Below are positions 35,769 to 45,210 of a stretch of 64,000 bases of DNA, in pieces (position 1 is the first letter of the stretch; each line of letters begins with the position of its first letter). The notes under the pieces are model-generated. The model saw only the letters and a program-made list of their open reading frames with translations. It searched no databases and was not told the origin of the DNA. The position numbers and the translations under genes are program-made. The stretch comes from Treponema sp. (lineage in GTDB: Bacteria; Spirochaetota; Spirochaetia; Treponematales; Treponemataceae): positions 1 to 64,000 of the forward strand of contig JAFLSN010000012.1 of NCBI GenBank assembly GCA_022510905.1, read 5' to 3'.

Positions 35769-35956
35769 ATGAAAAACCTTCTGCCTGCACCACAGCGCTT
35801 TTTCTTGCATTCGCCACGCTCACAGCCTGCTCCAGCAGTACCAACACAGAAACCACAAACGGCATCACATGGCTATTTCAGCTTGACGTGACCACAGAAT
35901 ACAAAAATGCCGCTGGCGGCAAAACACTTTCAGCTTTATACATAAGCGACACGTAA
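35769..35956 (+). pseudogene. Short lipoprotein with a frameshift in an A-tract
   Basis: A second frame (not the one begun by the ATG at 35769) reads a lipoprotein-like signal ALFLAFATLTACSSSTN, followed by only about 35 residues to a stop at 35956. The ATG at 35769, behind AGGAAAAAG, enters this frame only if the run of five A after it were six. So the sequence as given has a one-base shift between start codon and signal peptide. This could be a pseudogene remnant, a slippage-controlled lipoprotein, or a sequencing error. Confidence 0.45.
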
Positions 35957-36012
35957 GGACTTTATTTTGCAGATGAATCACACTAAAATTGCAGAAACTG
36001 CATGTCATTATA

Positions 36013-36085
<73 letters not shown>

Positions 36086-36097
36086 GAATCGCGATGT

Positions 36098-36127
36098 AGT
36101 TTATCAGAAATATTCATTTTTAGTCAA
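36098..36127 (-). promoter_or_regulatory. Promoter of tRNA-Ile2
   Basis: TTGACT (36122-36127) and TAAACT (36098-36103) on the minus strand are 18 nt apart, with the tRNA 5' end 12 nt downstream. An AATATTCAT/ATGAATATT inverted repeat overlaps it. Confidence 0.6.
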
Positions 36128-36231
36128 TATGAATATTTTAATCCGTTAAAAGTCATGCATGAATGACAGCAACATGCTCCAGTTTTTTGTAAGGCCCGAC
36201 CATTCGATTTTGACAGCATGCACAGTAGAGC

Positions 36232-37245
36232 TCAATCAAATTTTTTTGCAAACGGAGTGTCCCGTAAAATAAGGTAACGTGAAGAATACAAGTTGAAGTA
36301 TTCATCTTCGGTCATAACGTATGATTTGATGTTTCGGCGCGATGTGTCAGAGTCTTCAATGGAGCCGTTTTTCAAAACCACGCGAGTGTTGTATTCGCGC
36401 CAGCCGATTTTTGCATTGGCACGCGGGTACACTTCAAGCTCGTGGTCATCATCCCATTCAAGCTCAGGGTCATAGTCATCAGAAACCATGCAGTTTATAA
36501 GCGCTGCACTGTCCCAGCACTTTGCGGTTGTGGCACCGCCTTTTCCTTCTGTGCGGAAAATATAAATGGAATTCTTTTTTCGATTTTCCGCAGTAAATCT
36601 GCATGAAGAAAAAACAAAACCGGCTTTATTTGCAAGTGCAAGGCTTTTTACCACATAGCCGTTACGTTCACCCCTATTGTCGCCGCGAGTAAAAATTTCG
36701 CAATCTTCAAATAACGCAGTGTCGCAGTCGCCGTAAATAAAATCGGTGTCACCGCTAAAAAAACAGTTCAAAAACCAGCAGAAACCTTTAACGTACAGCG
36801 TGTTTTGCCGCCCTTCAAAACGCATGTGTTTGGCAGACAACGTGCCGGTGGTATTGTTCCAAAAAAAAGCTTCGGCGGCATCTGGCGCGGAAAAATCAGC
36901 GCTGCCGGTTTTGACATGCGTATTGATAACGCTAAAGTTTTTGAGTGACACATCGGTGGCGTTAGGCCCCACAACAAACACGGCCCGATTTTCTGGCCCG
37001 GCGTGGAACGCTTCGCAGTTTTCAGCCTGAACTACACAGTCCTGCGGTTTTGTGCCTGGAGAGCTTTCGATAATCAGCGGATTTGAAAGATTGTATCTTA
37101 CAATTTCGCGGTAGATGCCAGGTTCAAGGATAATGTGTATTGATGTAGTTTTTGGCACAGCTCCGGTCATAACCATTTCCCGAATTTTTTTTAACGCAGC
37201 GGTGATTGCCGCCGGTGAACGGGTATTTACGGAAAGCTCTAGCAT
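36232..37245 (-). CDS. Pectinesterase (carbohydrate esterase family 8), no signal peptide
   Basis: A 337-residue right-handed beta-helix enzyme. GDTDFIYGDCDTALFEDCEI is the catalytic GxxDFIFG-type motif with the nucleophile Asp; EGRQNTLYVKGFCWFLNCFFSGD precedes it, with Gln and Asp in the usual positions. Pectinesterases demethylate pectin. The N-terminus is not a signal peptide, so it should act on imported oligogalacturonides in the cytoplasm. A perfect 20-bp palindrome and a textbook promoter precede it. Pectin use suggests a gut or rumen habitat. Confidence 0.88.
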   Translation of the reverse strand: MLELSVNTRSPAAITAALKKIREMVMTGAVPKTTSIHIILEPGIYREIVRYNLSNPLIIESSPGTKPQDCVVQAENCEAFHAGPENRAVFVVGPNATDVSLKNFSVINTHVKTGSADFSAPDAAEAFFWNNTTGTLSAKHMRFEGRQNTLYVKGFCWFLNCFFSGDTDFIYGDCDTALFEDCEIFTRGDNRGERNGYVVKSLALANKAGFVFSSCRFTAENRKKNSIYIFRTEGKGGATTAKCWDSAALINCMVSDDYDPELEWDDDHELEVYPRANAKIGWREYNTRVVLKNGSIEDSDTSRRNIKSYVMTEDEYFNLYSSRYLILRDTPFAKKFD

Positions 37246-37251
37246 ATTTTT

Positions 37252-37280
37252 ATTATAATGCTTTTTTTCATTTTAGGCAA
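37252..37280 (-). promoter_or_regulatory. Pectinesterase promoter, leaderless layout
   Basis: TTGCCT (37275-37280) and TATAAT (37252-37257) on the minus strand have a 17-nt spacer; the -10 box ends 6 nt before ATG 37245. No Shine-Dalgarno sequence fits in between. Confidence 0.7.
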
Positions 37281-37299
37281 TGTGTGAAAATCTGACTTT

Positions 37300-37319
37300 C
37301 ACTTCAATGTATTGAAGTG
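37300..37319. promoter_or_regulatory. 20-bp perfect palindrome upstream of the pectinesterase
   Basis: CACTTCAAT-GT-ATTGAAGTG is perfectly symmetric apart from the central GT and lies about 20 bp upstream of the -35 box. It could be an operator for a sugar regulator, or part of the nth 3' end (nth stops at 37370 on the same strand). Confidence 0.45.
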
Positions 37320-37369
37320 TGTCTCCTTCTGCGTAAATTTATTAAAAACAAACGCAGGCACAATTCGCC

Positions 37370-38095
37370 TCAAGTGTTGTGGCGGCAAAGGTCTGCGATT
37401 GGGCATATATCGCATTTGGGATTACGTGCAGTGCACACATATCGGCCATGCAGAATAAGCCAATGATGGGCATGCTGCATATATTCAGCGGGAATATGCT
37501 TGAGCAAGTTCTGCTCAACTTCGGGCGGTGTGGTTCCTGCGGCCAGTCCAATTTTTGGGCAAATACGCAGAAGATGTGTATCAACCGGCATAGTCGGTTC
37601 ATGGTACACCACATTGAGCACCACATTCGCGGTTTTGCGTCCAACTCCAGGAAGTGACATCAGTTCTTCGCGAGTACGAGGAACAGTGCTATTGAATTCT
37701 TCCACCAGTTTTTTACTCAACCCCATGATATGCTCGGATTTTGCACGGAACAATCCGATTGATTTTATGTAGGAAATGAGTCCTTCTTTTCCGAGTGCAA
37801 GCATTTGTTCTGGTGTGGTCACAATCTCGTACAACGCTTGGGTGGCGGCGTTTACTGATTTATCAGTGGCCTGTGCACTCAGCACCACACTTACAAGCAA
37901 GCAATACGGATTGGGTGCCAAAAGCTCTGACCGGGGATTAGGATTCGCGCTTTTAAAGCGTTCAAAAATTTTTATAATCTGCGCATTTGTAAGTTGACAA
38001 AAAGATGACACGGCCGATTTTGACTTTTGCACAGCACGGTTTGTTGCATTGGCACTATCTTGCCCTTTTGAGTGCATGGTTGTGGATTTTGTCAT
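37370..38095 (-). CDS. nth: Endonuclease III
   Basis: A 241-residue base-excision repair glycosylase/AP lyase. Helix-hairpin-helix LMSLPGVGRKTANVVLNV carries the catalytic Lys, MPVDTHLLRI the catalytic Asp, and the C-terminal CTARNPKCDICPIADLC is a perfect C-x6-C-x2-C-x5-C iron-sulfur motif. The N-terminus is extended by about 30 residues. A GGAGG site precedes the ATG. Confidence 0.95.
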   Translation of the reverse strand: MTKSTTMHSKGQDSANATNRAVQKSKSAVSSFCQLTNAQIIKIFERFKSANPNPRSELLAPNPYCLLVSVVLSAQATDKSVNAATQALYEIVTTPEQMLALGKEGLISYIKSIGLFRAKSEHIMGLSKKLVEEFNSTVPRTREELMSLPGVGRKTANVVLNVVYHEPTMPVDTHLLRICPKIGLAAGTTPPEVEQNLLKHIPAEYMQHAHHWLILHGRYVCTARNPKCDICPIADLCRHNT

Positions 38096-38103
38096 GCGGC
38101 CTC

Positions 38104-38170
38104 CTCAAACACCCCAACACAGAAACAGTCCCGCACTTTGTAAAGTGAAGCCTGAATTTTCTGGAAATTT
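38104..38170 (+). repeat. Possible partial repeat copy (head)
   Basis: TCAAACACCCCAACACAGAA resembles the repeat head and the following AAGTGAAGCCTGAATTTTCTGG resembles the head-to-module junction at 54.8 kb. Diverged; the tail is absent. The rest of the 38096-38539 gap shows only the metK terminator and no gene. Confidence 0.4.
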
Positions 38171-38466
38171 ATAACTTAATGGTTCTTAAGCATCACTGCC
38201 AAATTTATAAACATTGTTTTCAGCATTGCAGCCAGAGGCAAATTTATTTCATTTAAATTCAAGACAAAAACGATTTAGCAAAAACAAGGTATGCGTAATT
38301 TTCATATCGCAAACAGTTTATGCAAAAAATATTCAGAACGCTCAAAGTTTTGGCCTTTTTCTGGACAAGCTTCTTGAATCTAAGCAAATGTAAAATCAAC
38401 TTTGACTCCAAGCAGCTTTGCGCACCTGAACAAGTCGATGCCACATGGAATATTCAAGTTCATTAT

Positions 38467-38494
38467 GCAAAAAAGCCAAAACATTGTTTTTGGT
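38467..38494 (-). terminator. Rho-independent terminator of metK
   Basis: On the minus strand CCAAAAACAATGTTTTGG forms a stem and is followed by CTTTTTTGC, 45 bp after the metK stop. Confidence 0.65.
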
Positions 38495-38539
38495 TTGCGG
38501 TGACATTTCTCGCATAAAATTGCACCGCTTTTGCGCAAA

Positions 38540-39709
38540 CTATTTGAGTATGTTTTTAAGCGCCTGGACTTTATCAGTCTGTTCCCACGAAAACTCGTTG
38601 CGCCCAAAATGACCATAAGTGGCGGTAGCGCTATAAATGGGGCGCTTTAAATCAAGTGTCTTGACAATACCGCTTGGTGTGCAGTCAAACACGTCGCGAA
38701 CGGCAGCAACAATTTTTTCTTCAGGAACAATGCCTGTGTTGAATGTGTCAACCATAATGCTCACCGGAAATGGAACGCCGATTGCATAGGCAAGCTGGAC
38801 TTCAGCACGTTCAGCAAAATCTGCCGCCACGATATTTTTAGCGATATACCTGGCCATGTATGCGGCAGAACGGTCAACTTTACTAGGATCCTTACCGCTA
38901 AAACATCCACCGCCGTGCCGTCCCATACCGCCGTAAGTGTCAACAATGATTTTGCGCCCGGTCAGACCAGTGTCACCAACGGGGCCTCCAATGCAGAACT
39001 GTCCGGTCGGATTCACAAAAAACTTGGTCTTGGCATCGAGCAGACCCGTAGGCTCCAGCACAGGTTTGACAAGCTGCTCAATAATGGTTTCTTTAATTTG
39101 TGCATAGGAAATGTCTGGATCATGCTGCTGCGAAACAACCACCGTATCGATACGCAGTGGTTTATGGCCTTCATATTCAATTGTTACCTGAGTTTTTGAA
39201 TCAGGGCGGAACCATTTAATGGCGCCTGAATGACGCAGCTCTGAAGATTTGCGCATGATTTTGTGCGCGTACATGATTGGCGCGGGCATAAGTTCAGGTG
39301 TCTCCTTGCAGGCAAAACCAAACATCATGCCTTGGTCGCCCGCACCCTGTTGACCTTTGTATTCATCAAGACCAGCTCCTACCACGCCTTGGTTGATGTC
39401 TGATGACTGGTCATGAATCATGTTGAGCACTGCCATGGAATCACAATCAAGACCATATGCGGGATTTGTATATCCAATGCGGCGCGCAACATCTGAGGCA
39501 ACTTTTTGCACATTCACATGGGCGCACGTATTCAGTTCTCCACCTACAATCACTGCGGATTGACAAGCGAACGCCTCGCAAGCCACATGGCTCTCTGGGT
39601 CTTGGCGAAGGCATTCATCAAGGATGCCATCGCTAATCTGGTCGCACAACTTGTCGGGATGGCCTTCACCAACCGATTCAGACGTAAAAAGATAATGATT
39701 GTTTGGCAT
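38540..39709 (-). CDS. metK: S-adenosylmethionine synthetase
   Basis: A 389-residue enzyme making S-adenosylmethionine from methionine and [33 protein letters not shown] and [16 protein letters not shown] are the classic motifs; the last has Cys where Ala is usual (GGGAFSGKD). A clear ribosome site (GGGGGAACAT) precedes the ATG and the promoter leaves a leader of about 50 nt, unlike many neighbours. Confidence 0.97.
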   Translation of the reverse strand: MPNNHYLFTSESVGEGHPDKLCDQISDGILDECLRQDPESHVACEAFACQSAVIVGGELNTCAHVNVQKVASDVARRIGYTNPAYGLDCDSMAVLNMIHDQSSDINQGVVGAGLDEYKGQQGAGDQGMMFGFACKETPELMPAPIMYAHKIMRKSSELRHSGAIKWFRPDSKTQVTIEYEGHKPLRIDTVVVSQQHDPDISYAQIKETIIEQLVKPVLEPTGLLDAKTKFFVNPTGQFCIGGPVGDTGLTGRKIIVDTYGGMGRHGGGCFSGKDPSKVDRSAAYMARYIAKNIVAADFAERAEVQLAYAIGVPFPVSIMVDTFNTGIVPEEKIVAAVRDVFDCTPSGIVKTLDLKRPIYSATATYGHFGRNEFSWEQTDKVQALKNILK

Positions 39710-39763
39710 ATGTTCCCCCTGTCTACGGGCAATACGTGGACATCACTAATGCTCTATATTGGC

Positions 39764-39792
39764 AGTATACCACAAAATAACCTCATATGCAA
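39764..39792 (-). promoter_or_regulatory. metK promoter
   Basis: Minus strand TTGCAT (39787-39792) and TATACT (39764-39769) with a 17-nt spacer. No SAM riboswitch structure was recognised in the short leader. The rest of 39793-40006 holds no gene. Confidence 0.7.
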
Positions 39793-39977
39793 CATAACGC
39801 TTTCTGCCATCATTGAGGAACATTATTTTGAATTCAGCATACGCCAGAATATCGAATAATTTTCAAGACGGCAGAATCTGAATGCATCATAATCATAATT
39901 GAAAATGAAGCAAAAATTCCGCCGAAAACCAAAACAGGTTACCGCTGGATTTTACATGCCCAGCAACGTTTAAATTT

Positions 39978-39992
39978 CGCTCATAATGAGCG
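39978..39992 (-). terminator. Short hairpin after pdxT
   Basis: CGCTCATAATGAGCG is a 15-nt near-palindrome, followed on the plus strand by TATTTTATT and on the minus strand by AAATTTAAA, 15 bp beyond the pdxT stop. Weak terminator candidate. Confidence 0.35.
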
Positions 39993-40006
39993 TATTTTAT
40001 TCTGCG

Positions 40007-40537
40007 CTACAGGGCAAGGAAATATGCATACAGCTTTGAATCGCCATTCATTTCCGGATGAAAGGAAATGCCAAGCTGCCTGCGATACTGCACTCCGGTG
40101 ATGTGCCCGTCCGTTACACTTTTTACCACGACACCATCCTGCACCTGCTCAACGAATGGCGCCCTGATAAACGTCATGGGAATAGGGCCAATCCCTTTAA
40201 AATTTCCTTCTGTGTAAAAGCTTCCGGTCTGCCTGCCATATGCGTTGCGCCGTACCGTTACAGGAAGGGTCTTAAAATAATCGGCCAGCAGAATAAGGCC
40301 CGCACAGGTGGCAAACACGGGAATGTCAAAACCGATGCGCTCTCGAAGCGGCTCGTACATTCCCAAATCGGTTACCAGCTTTCGCTGCACGGTGCTTTCC
40401 CCACCGGGAAGCACCAGGCGGTCAAACGGACGCTCCAAGTCATTTTTTTGTCGAAGCTCAAAAGTAGGTTCGCCAAGCGCATGCAACGCCGCTTCGTGCT
40501 CGGCAAAATCTCCCTGCACCGAAAGCACTGCCGTCAT
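40007..40537 (-). CDS. pdxT: Pyridoxal 5'-phosphate synthase glutaminase subunit
   Basis: A 176-residue class I glutamine amidotransferase supplying ammonia to Pdx[13 protein letters not shown] is the oxyanion-strand motif, [11 protein letters not shown] carries the nucleophile Cys (ATCAG instead of the common GTCAG), and [14 protein letters not shown] holds the catalytic His-Glu. Its ATG overlaps the pdxS stop by 4 bp. Confidence 0.95.
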   Translation of the reverse strand: MTAVLSVQGDFAEHEAALHALGEPTFELRQKNDLERPFDRLVLPGGESTVQRKLVTDLGMYEPLRERIGFDIPVFATCAGLILLADYFKTLPVTVRRNAYGRQTGSFYTEGNFKGIGPIPMTFIRAPFVEQVQDGVVVKSVTDGHITGVQYRRQLGISFHPEMNGDSKLYAYFLAL

Positions 40538-41412
40538 TTGCCGCGCTCTGCCATCAAAAGCTGAATTTCATCCGCGTTAATACCAACCATCGCTTCACCT
40601 AAGTCTTCGGAAAGACGGGCCACCAGAGAAAAATCCATGTAGTTGGTAACAGCCTGAACTATTGCCGCCGCACGTTTTGCCGGGTTGCCAGACTTAAAAA
40701 TGCCGCTTCCCACAAACACGCCTTCCGCGCCAAGCAGCATCATAAGCGATGCATCTGCCGGAGTGGCCACACCACCTGCTGCAAAATTCACTACGGGAAG
40801 CCGGCCTTGTTTGTAAACAGAACAAAGTAAATCCAGCGGCACTTCCAGAAGCTTGGCTTCGTTAAAAAGCTCGTCTTCACGCAGGGCAGCAATGCGCCTG
40901 ATTTCGCTATTCATGGCCCGCATGTGGCTTACAGCTTGTACAACATCGCCGGTGCCAGGCTCACCTTTAGTACGGATCATGGCCGCCCCCTCACCAATGC
41001 GCCGTAACGCCTCGCCAAGATTTTTTGCGCCACATACAAACGGAACCTTGAACTGGGTTTTGTCTATGTGATAAACGTCATCAGCGGGAGTAAGCACTTC
41101 GCTTTCATCAATATAATCAATGTCGATGGCCTCAAGAATGCGCGCCTCCGCAATGTGGCCAATGCGACACTTTGCCATAACGGGAATGCTCACCGCTTCC
41201 TGGATGCCTTTAATCATTTTTGGGTCGCTCATACGAGCCACGCCACCGGCTGCCCGAATGTCTGCGGGAATGCGTTCAAGCGCCATCACCGCGCAGGCAC
41301 CTGCGTCTTCTGCAATTTTTGCCTGTTCGGGCGTTGTCACGTCCATAATCACGCCGCCCTTTAGCATCCGGGCAAGTCCTTTATTCAACTCGTACTGCTT
41401 TTGTGTTTCCAT
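40534..41412 (-). CDS. pdxS: Pyridoxal 5'-phosphate synthase subunit
   Basis: A 292-residue TIM-barrel enzyme forming PLP from ribose 5-phosphate, glyceraldehyde 3-phosphate and ammonia. [38 protein letters not shown] and [17 protein letters not shown] are strongly conserved. Start 41412 ([14 protein letters not shown]) matches the family N-terminus. A TATACT box lies only 12 nt upstream and no ribosome site is evident. Divergent from a PdxR-type regulator. Confidence 0.96.
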   Translation of the reverse strand: METQKQYELNKGLARMLKGGVIMDVTTPEQAKIAEDAGACAVMALERIPADIRAAGGVARMSDPKMIKGIQEAVSIPVMAKCRIGHIAEARILEAIDIDYIDESEVLTPADDVYHIDKTQFKVPFVCGAKNLGEALRRIGEGAAMIRTKGEPGTGDVVQAVSHMRAMNSEIRRIAALREDELFNEAKLLEVPLDLLCSVYKQGRLPVVNFAAGGVATPADASLMMLLGAEGVFVGSGIFKSGNPAKRAAAIVQAVTNYMDFSLVARLSEDLGEAMVGINADEIQLLMAERGK

Positions 41413-41430
41413 GTGGAACATATTAGTATA

Positions 41431-41456
41431 TTTGTGGTATTATTGATATTACCAAA
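41431..41456. promoter_or_regulatory. Inverted repeat in the pdxS / pdxR divergent promoter region
   Basis: TTTG-T-GGTAT near 41431 mirrors ATATT-ACC-AAA ending at 41456, giving a 26-bp imperfect palindrome. It lies just upstream of the pdxS -10 box (41425-41430) and overlaps a TTGATA (41443-41448) that could be the pdxR -35. The place is right for the PdxR operator. Confidence 0.45.
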
Positions 41457-41497
41457 TTCAATTATTTTATTATGGTCAGACAAGAGGTCAGAAAAAC

Positions 41498-42976
41498 ATG
41501 CTCACATACAGTTTTGAAAATTACAGAGACCGCCTTTCATCTTCTGCAAAAAAACAAAGCCTGTATTTTCAGTTGTATGAATGCATACGTGCGGATATTT
41601 TAAATGGAACTATCGCACCCAATGAAAAACTCCCTTCAAAGCGGGCACTCGCCATTCATTTGGGAATCAGCACCATCACGGTAGAAAACGCATACGCAAA
41701 GCTTTCAGACGAAGGCTATGTGTATTCACTCGCCAAAAAAGGATTTTTTGCAAGTGACATACTCGTTGCCAGCCAGGTAAAAAATGAAAAAGATATTACA
41801 CCGTTTGCGCAAAAAAACAAAAGCCTCCATGAAAAAAAAACACGGCCTGTACCAGACAACACAATACATCTTTCGGCGACATATACACAGCCCGCACTGT
41901 TTCCGTTCGCAACGTGGTCGCGCTTGGTGCGGCGAGTGCTTTCTGAACGCGCGGAGGACATCATGCGTGTGAGTCCTCCAGGTGGCGTAGAAGAACTGCG
42001 CACAGCCATTGCAAACCATTTGTACGAGTTCCGAGGAATGCGAGTGCAACCGGAACAGATTGTTGTGGGCGCGGGCACGGAATATCTGTATTCACTCATC
42101 ATTCAACTTTTGGGTTACAAAAATACATTTGCTGTTGAAGACCCGGGGTATTCAAAAATCGCGCAGGTTTATGATTTATGCAATGTCCGATGCGTTCCTG
42201 TTGCGTTGGATTCGCAGGGCATGTGTATTGACGGTCTTGATGCGAGCGGAGCGACTATCGCGCACATTTCACCATCGCACCACTTCCCTACAGGACGTAC
42301 CACTTCAATTGGCCGGCGGTACGAGCTTTTGGGCTGGGCCGCCGGAGCACCAAACCGCTACATCATCGAAGATGACTACGATGCCGAATTCCGTTTGAAT
42401 GGAAGAATCATTCCCACGCTACAGAGCATTGACACTATAGACCGCGTTATCTATCTGAATACGTTTACCAAAACACTTTCGCCCACCATCCGAATCAGCT
42501 ATCTGGTGCTGCCATTGAGTTTGACCGAACAGTTTTACAGCAAACTTGGATTTTATTCAAACACGGTGCCCACCATGAACCAGTACACGCTTGCCATGTT
42601 CATGGGTGAAGGTCACTTTGAAAGCCACATAAACCGGCTGCGCCGCCGATACCGAGCCCAAAAAGATGCCGCAGTATCATGCATACAGCGCGAAAGTGCG
42701 TTTCAGGATTCACTCATTTTGGAGGCAGACGCAGGACTTTACTTTCTGCTCCGGCTGCATACAAAAAAAAGCGATGCGGAATTAAAAGCCGCGGCACTGC
42801 GCAGGAAACTCCACATTTCGTTTTTGTCCGAATTCTACGCGCAGAAAGACAATGTTCTCCTTGACGAGGCCGCACACACCGTCATTGTAAACTACGCTAG
42901 CCTTTTACCCGATGCAATAGAAAAAGCCATAAAAAAACTTGCACAGGCCCTCAAAGCTTCATCCCGCTTGCCGTAG
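41498..42976 (+). CDS. pdxR: MocR/PdxR-type regulator (GntR HTH plus aminotransferase domain)
   Basis: A 492-residue protein: N-terminal GntR winged HTH (IRADILNGTIAPNEKLPSKRALAIHLGISTITVENAYAKLSDEGYVYSLAKKGFF) and a fold-type I aminotransferase-like domain with YLNTFTKTLSPTIRISY carrying the PLP-binding Lys. MocR proteins next to and divergent from pdxST usually activate them when PLP is low. AAGAGG precedes the ATG. Confidence 0.9.
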   Translation: MLTYSFENYRDRLSSSAKKQSLYFQLYECIRADILNGTIAPNEKLPSKRALAIHLGISTITVENAYAKLSDEGYVYSLAKKGFFASDILVASQVKNEKDITPFAQKNKSLHEKKTRPVPDNTIHLSATYTQPALFPFATWSRLVRRVLSERAEDIMRVSPPGGVEELRTAIANHLYEFRGMRVQPEQIVVGAGTEYLYSLIIQLLGYKNTFAVEDPGYSKIAQVYDLCNVRCVPVALDSQGMCIDGLDASGATIAHISPSHHFPTGRTTSIGRRYELLGWAAGAPNRYIIEDDYDAEFRLNGRIIPTLQSIDTIDRVIYLNTFTKTLSPTIRISYLVLPLSLTEQFYSKLGFYSNTVPTMNQYTLAMFMGEGHFESHINRLRRRYRAQKDAAVSCIQRESAFQDSLILEADAGLYFLLRLHTKKSDAELKAAALRRKLHISFLSEFYAQKDNVLLDEAAHTVIVNYASLLPDAIEKAIKKLAQALKASSRLP

Positions 42977-42982
42977 CACTCA

Positions 42983-43011
42983 TTGTGTTTTCCCCAAAAA
43001 AACGTTACAAT
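42983..43011 (+). promoter_or_regulatory. prfA promoter, leaderless layout
   Basis: TTGTGT (42983-42988) and TACAAT (43006-43011), 17-nt spacer; the -10 box ends 9 nt before the prfA ATG at 43021 and no ribosome site is seen. Confidence 0.5.
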
Positions 43012-43020
43012 GAACGCACT

Positions 43021-44091
43021 ATGGATTTGCTAAAAAAACTGACAGAACTTTCAGAGCGATTTACCGTGGTGAATCAGGCAGTTTCAGACCCTAATCTTGT
43101 TAAAGACCAAAAAAAATATAAAGATTGTATGCGCGAGCACCAGTACCTTACAGAAATAATGGTCTTGTATGACGAATACAAAAAAGTGCTTTCTGGAATT
43201 GAAGCCGACAAAGAGCTGATTTCATCCGAAGATGACCACGATCTTAAAGAGATGGCCCGCGAAGAATTAAAAGAGCTGGAAGAAAAACGCCCCAAGGTTG
43301 AAGAGCAGATAAAACTCAAATTGATTCCACCAGATCCACTCGACGAAAAAAACATCATCCTTGAAATCCGCAGCGCTGCCGGTGGCGACGAAGCCACATT
43401 GTTTGTGCGGGATCTTTGGGAAATGTACATTCACCTTGCAGACCGCAAAGGCTGGAAGACAGAAACAATGGAAGCCCAAGAAACCGAAGTGGGCGGCTTT
43501 AACAAAATCGTAACCAGCATAAGCGGAAAATTTGTATACGGCACTCTGCGCTGGGAAAGCGGTGTACATCGGGTGCAACGAGTTCCTGTTACTGAAGCGC
43601 AGGGACGTTTGCAAACTTCAACAGCAACCGTGGCTGTGCTTCCCGAGGCAGAAGAAACCGAAATCGTGATAAAGCCCGAAGATGTGCGTGTTGATGTAAT
43701 GCGTGCGGGCGGCCCCGGAGGTCAGTGTGTAAACACTACAGATTCCGCTGTGCGACTTACACACATTCCGACCGGCATAGTGGTAATTCAGCAGGATGAA
43801 AAATCGCAGATTAAAAACAAGGCAAAGGCTTTTCGTGTATTGAGGGCCCGTCTGTTTGACTTGGAAGAAAGCAAAAAGCAGGCCGAACGTGCCGATGCCC
43901 GTAAAAGCATGGTTGGAAGCGGAGCCCGCAGCGAAAAAATCCGCACGTACAACTTTCCGCAAGACCGTGTAACCGACCATCGCATCAATCTTTCCGTGCA
44001 CAATCTGCCCAGCTTTATGATGGGTAACATGGACGACATGCTTGATGCACTGAATGTATATGCAAAAGAAGAGCAGTTTGCGGATGAATGA
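43021..44091 (+). CDS. prfA: Peptide chain release factor 1
   Basis: A 356-residue release factor reading UAA and UAG. GGPGGQCVNTTDSAV is the peptidyl-hydrolysis motif, and RVQRVPVTEAQGRLQTS contains the PxT codon-reading element (PVT) typical of RF1 rather than RF2. The start MDLLKKLTELSERF was chosen over an upstream in-frame codon because a promoter overlaps that region. Confidence 0.96.
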   Translation: MDLLKKLTELSERFTVVNQAVSDPNLVKDQKKYKDCMREHQYLTEIMVLYDEYKKVLSGIEADKELISSEDDHDLKEMAREELKELEEKRPKVEEQIKLKLIPPDPLDEKNIILEIRSAAGGDEATLFVRDLWEMYIHLADRKGWKTETMEAQETEVGGFNKIVTSISGKFVYGTLRWESGVHRVQRVPVTEAQGRLQTSTATVAVLPEAEETEIVIKPEDVRVDVMRAGGPGGQCVNTTDSAVRLTHIPTGIVVIQQDEKSQIKNKAKAFRVLRARLFDLEESKKQAERADARKSMVGSGARSEKIRTYNFPQDRVTDHRINLSVHNLPSFMMGNMDDMLDALNVYAKEEQFADE

Positions 44092-44187
44092 TTTTTAACA
44101 CGCCGCATAGCACAAATCCATCTTCAACCTGTTTGTAACATTCAAGCCGTATGCTACCAGCGGGTTGTATTGATTTCCGTTAACTTT

Positions 44188-45126
44188 ATGAACATACAGC
44201 AAGCTCGGCGTTTTGGCACAAAAACACTGTGCGCAAATAATACAGCCACAAAATCATCTTCCCCTGCGCTCGATGCTGATGTACTTTTGCAGCATGTATT
44301 GCACTGCGACAAAACCTTTGTGCTGTTCCATGGCGAAGTGGTGTTAAGCTCCGAACAGGAATCACAATTTAAATCTGCAATCGCACTGCGCAACACAGGA
44401 CTTCCAATCGCTTACATTACAAAGAATAAAGAATTTTACGGATTAGATTTTTTTATAACACCCGATGTGCTTATTCCCAAGCCAGACACGGAGCTGCTTG
44501 TTGAATATGCAGTCGATGTGCTAAAGCAAAAACTGGCTGCAAATCCAAATCTTCCGCTTTCTGTTTGCGATATGTGTACAGGAAGCGGATGTGTGGGAAT
44601 CAGCATACTGCATGAAATAATACACGCAAATTCCATTTTGGATCCTGCACCTATACGAATGGTGCTCTCAGACATCAGCGAAAAAGCCCTTTGCGTGGCA
44701 CAGAAAAACCTTAGCCGCCTTGTACCAAACGATGTCCATAAACATGTTCATCTGGTACAAGGCAATCTGTTTAGCGCTGTATCCGGCAGCTTTGACCTTA
44801 TTGTGGCGAACCCGCCCTACATCCCCACGCATGAAGTGTCATTGTTACTTCGTGATGGCAGAAGCGAACCAATCCTGGCCTTGAACGGCGATGTTGACCT
44901 GCTCGGAAACCCAAGTCCAAAACATGACGGCCTTGGAATCATGCAAAACCTTGTGCCACAGGCAGTACAGCATCTTGCGCCCGGCGGAATTCTTGCTGTT
45001 GAAACCGGCGAGTACAATGCAGAACCAACCGAAAGCCTGTTCAAAAATGCAGGGCTCAAAAATCGGCATATCGAAAAAGATCTTTCTGGCAGTCTTCGCA
45101 TGGTTGTCGGACAAAAGGCTGAATAA
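44188..45126 (+). CDS. prmC: Release factor glutamine methyltransferase
   Basis: A 312-residue HemK/PrmC enzyme that methylates the GGQ glutamine of release factors, fitting its place after prfA. VCDMCTGSGCVGISIL is the SAM motif and IVANPPYIPTHEV the NPPY catalytic motif. ATG 44188 (MNIQQARRFGTK) was preferred to a TTG six codons earlier. Confidence 0.94.
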   Translation: MNIQQARRFGTKTLCANNTATKSSSPALDADVLLQHVLHCDKTFVLFHGEVVLSSEQESQFKSAIALRNTGLPIAYITKNKEFYGLDFFITPDVLIPKPDTELLVEYAVDVLKQKLAANPNLPLSVCDMCTGSGCVGISILHEIIHANSILDPAPIRMVLSDISEKALCVAQKNLSRLVPNDVHKHVHLVQGNLFSAVSGSFDLIVANPPYIPTHEVSLLLRDGRSEPILALNGDVDLLGNPSPKHDGLGIMQNLVPQAVQHLAPGGILAVETGEYNAEPTESLFKNAGLKNRHIEKDLSGSLRMVVGQKAE

Positions 45127-45146
45127 TATATACGCCATTTATTTCT

Positions 45147-45210
45147 CCACCACCCGCAGCGAGGCTTCAAGTTAAATGGCAGAATATGAAGTCTTTTCCG
45201 CACGAATCAA
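45147..45210 (+). repeat. Interspersed repeat copy F (tail)
   Basis: GCGAGGCTTCAAGTTAAATG and AGTCTTTTCCGCACGAATCAA match the middle and tail of the family; the head is eroded (CCACCACCCGCAGC). Confidence 0.65.

Noticed and set aside
38259-38517. Short open frames in the nth-metK gap
   Set aside because: AT-rich chance frames on both strands without ribosome sites.
39710-39800. SAM riboswitch upstream of metK
   Set aside because: The promoter leaves only about 50 nt of leader and no riboswitch helices were recognised.
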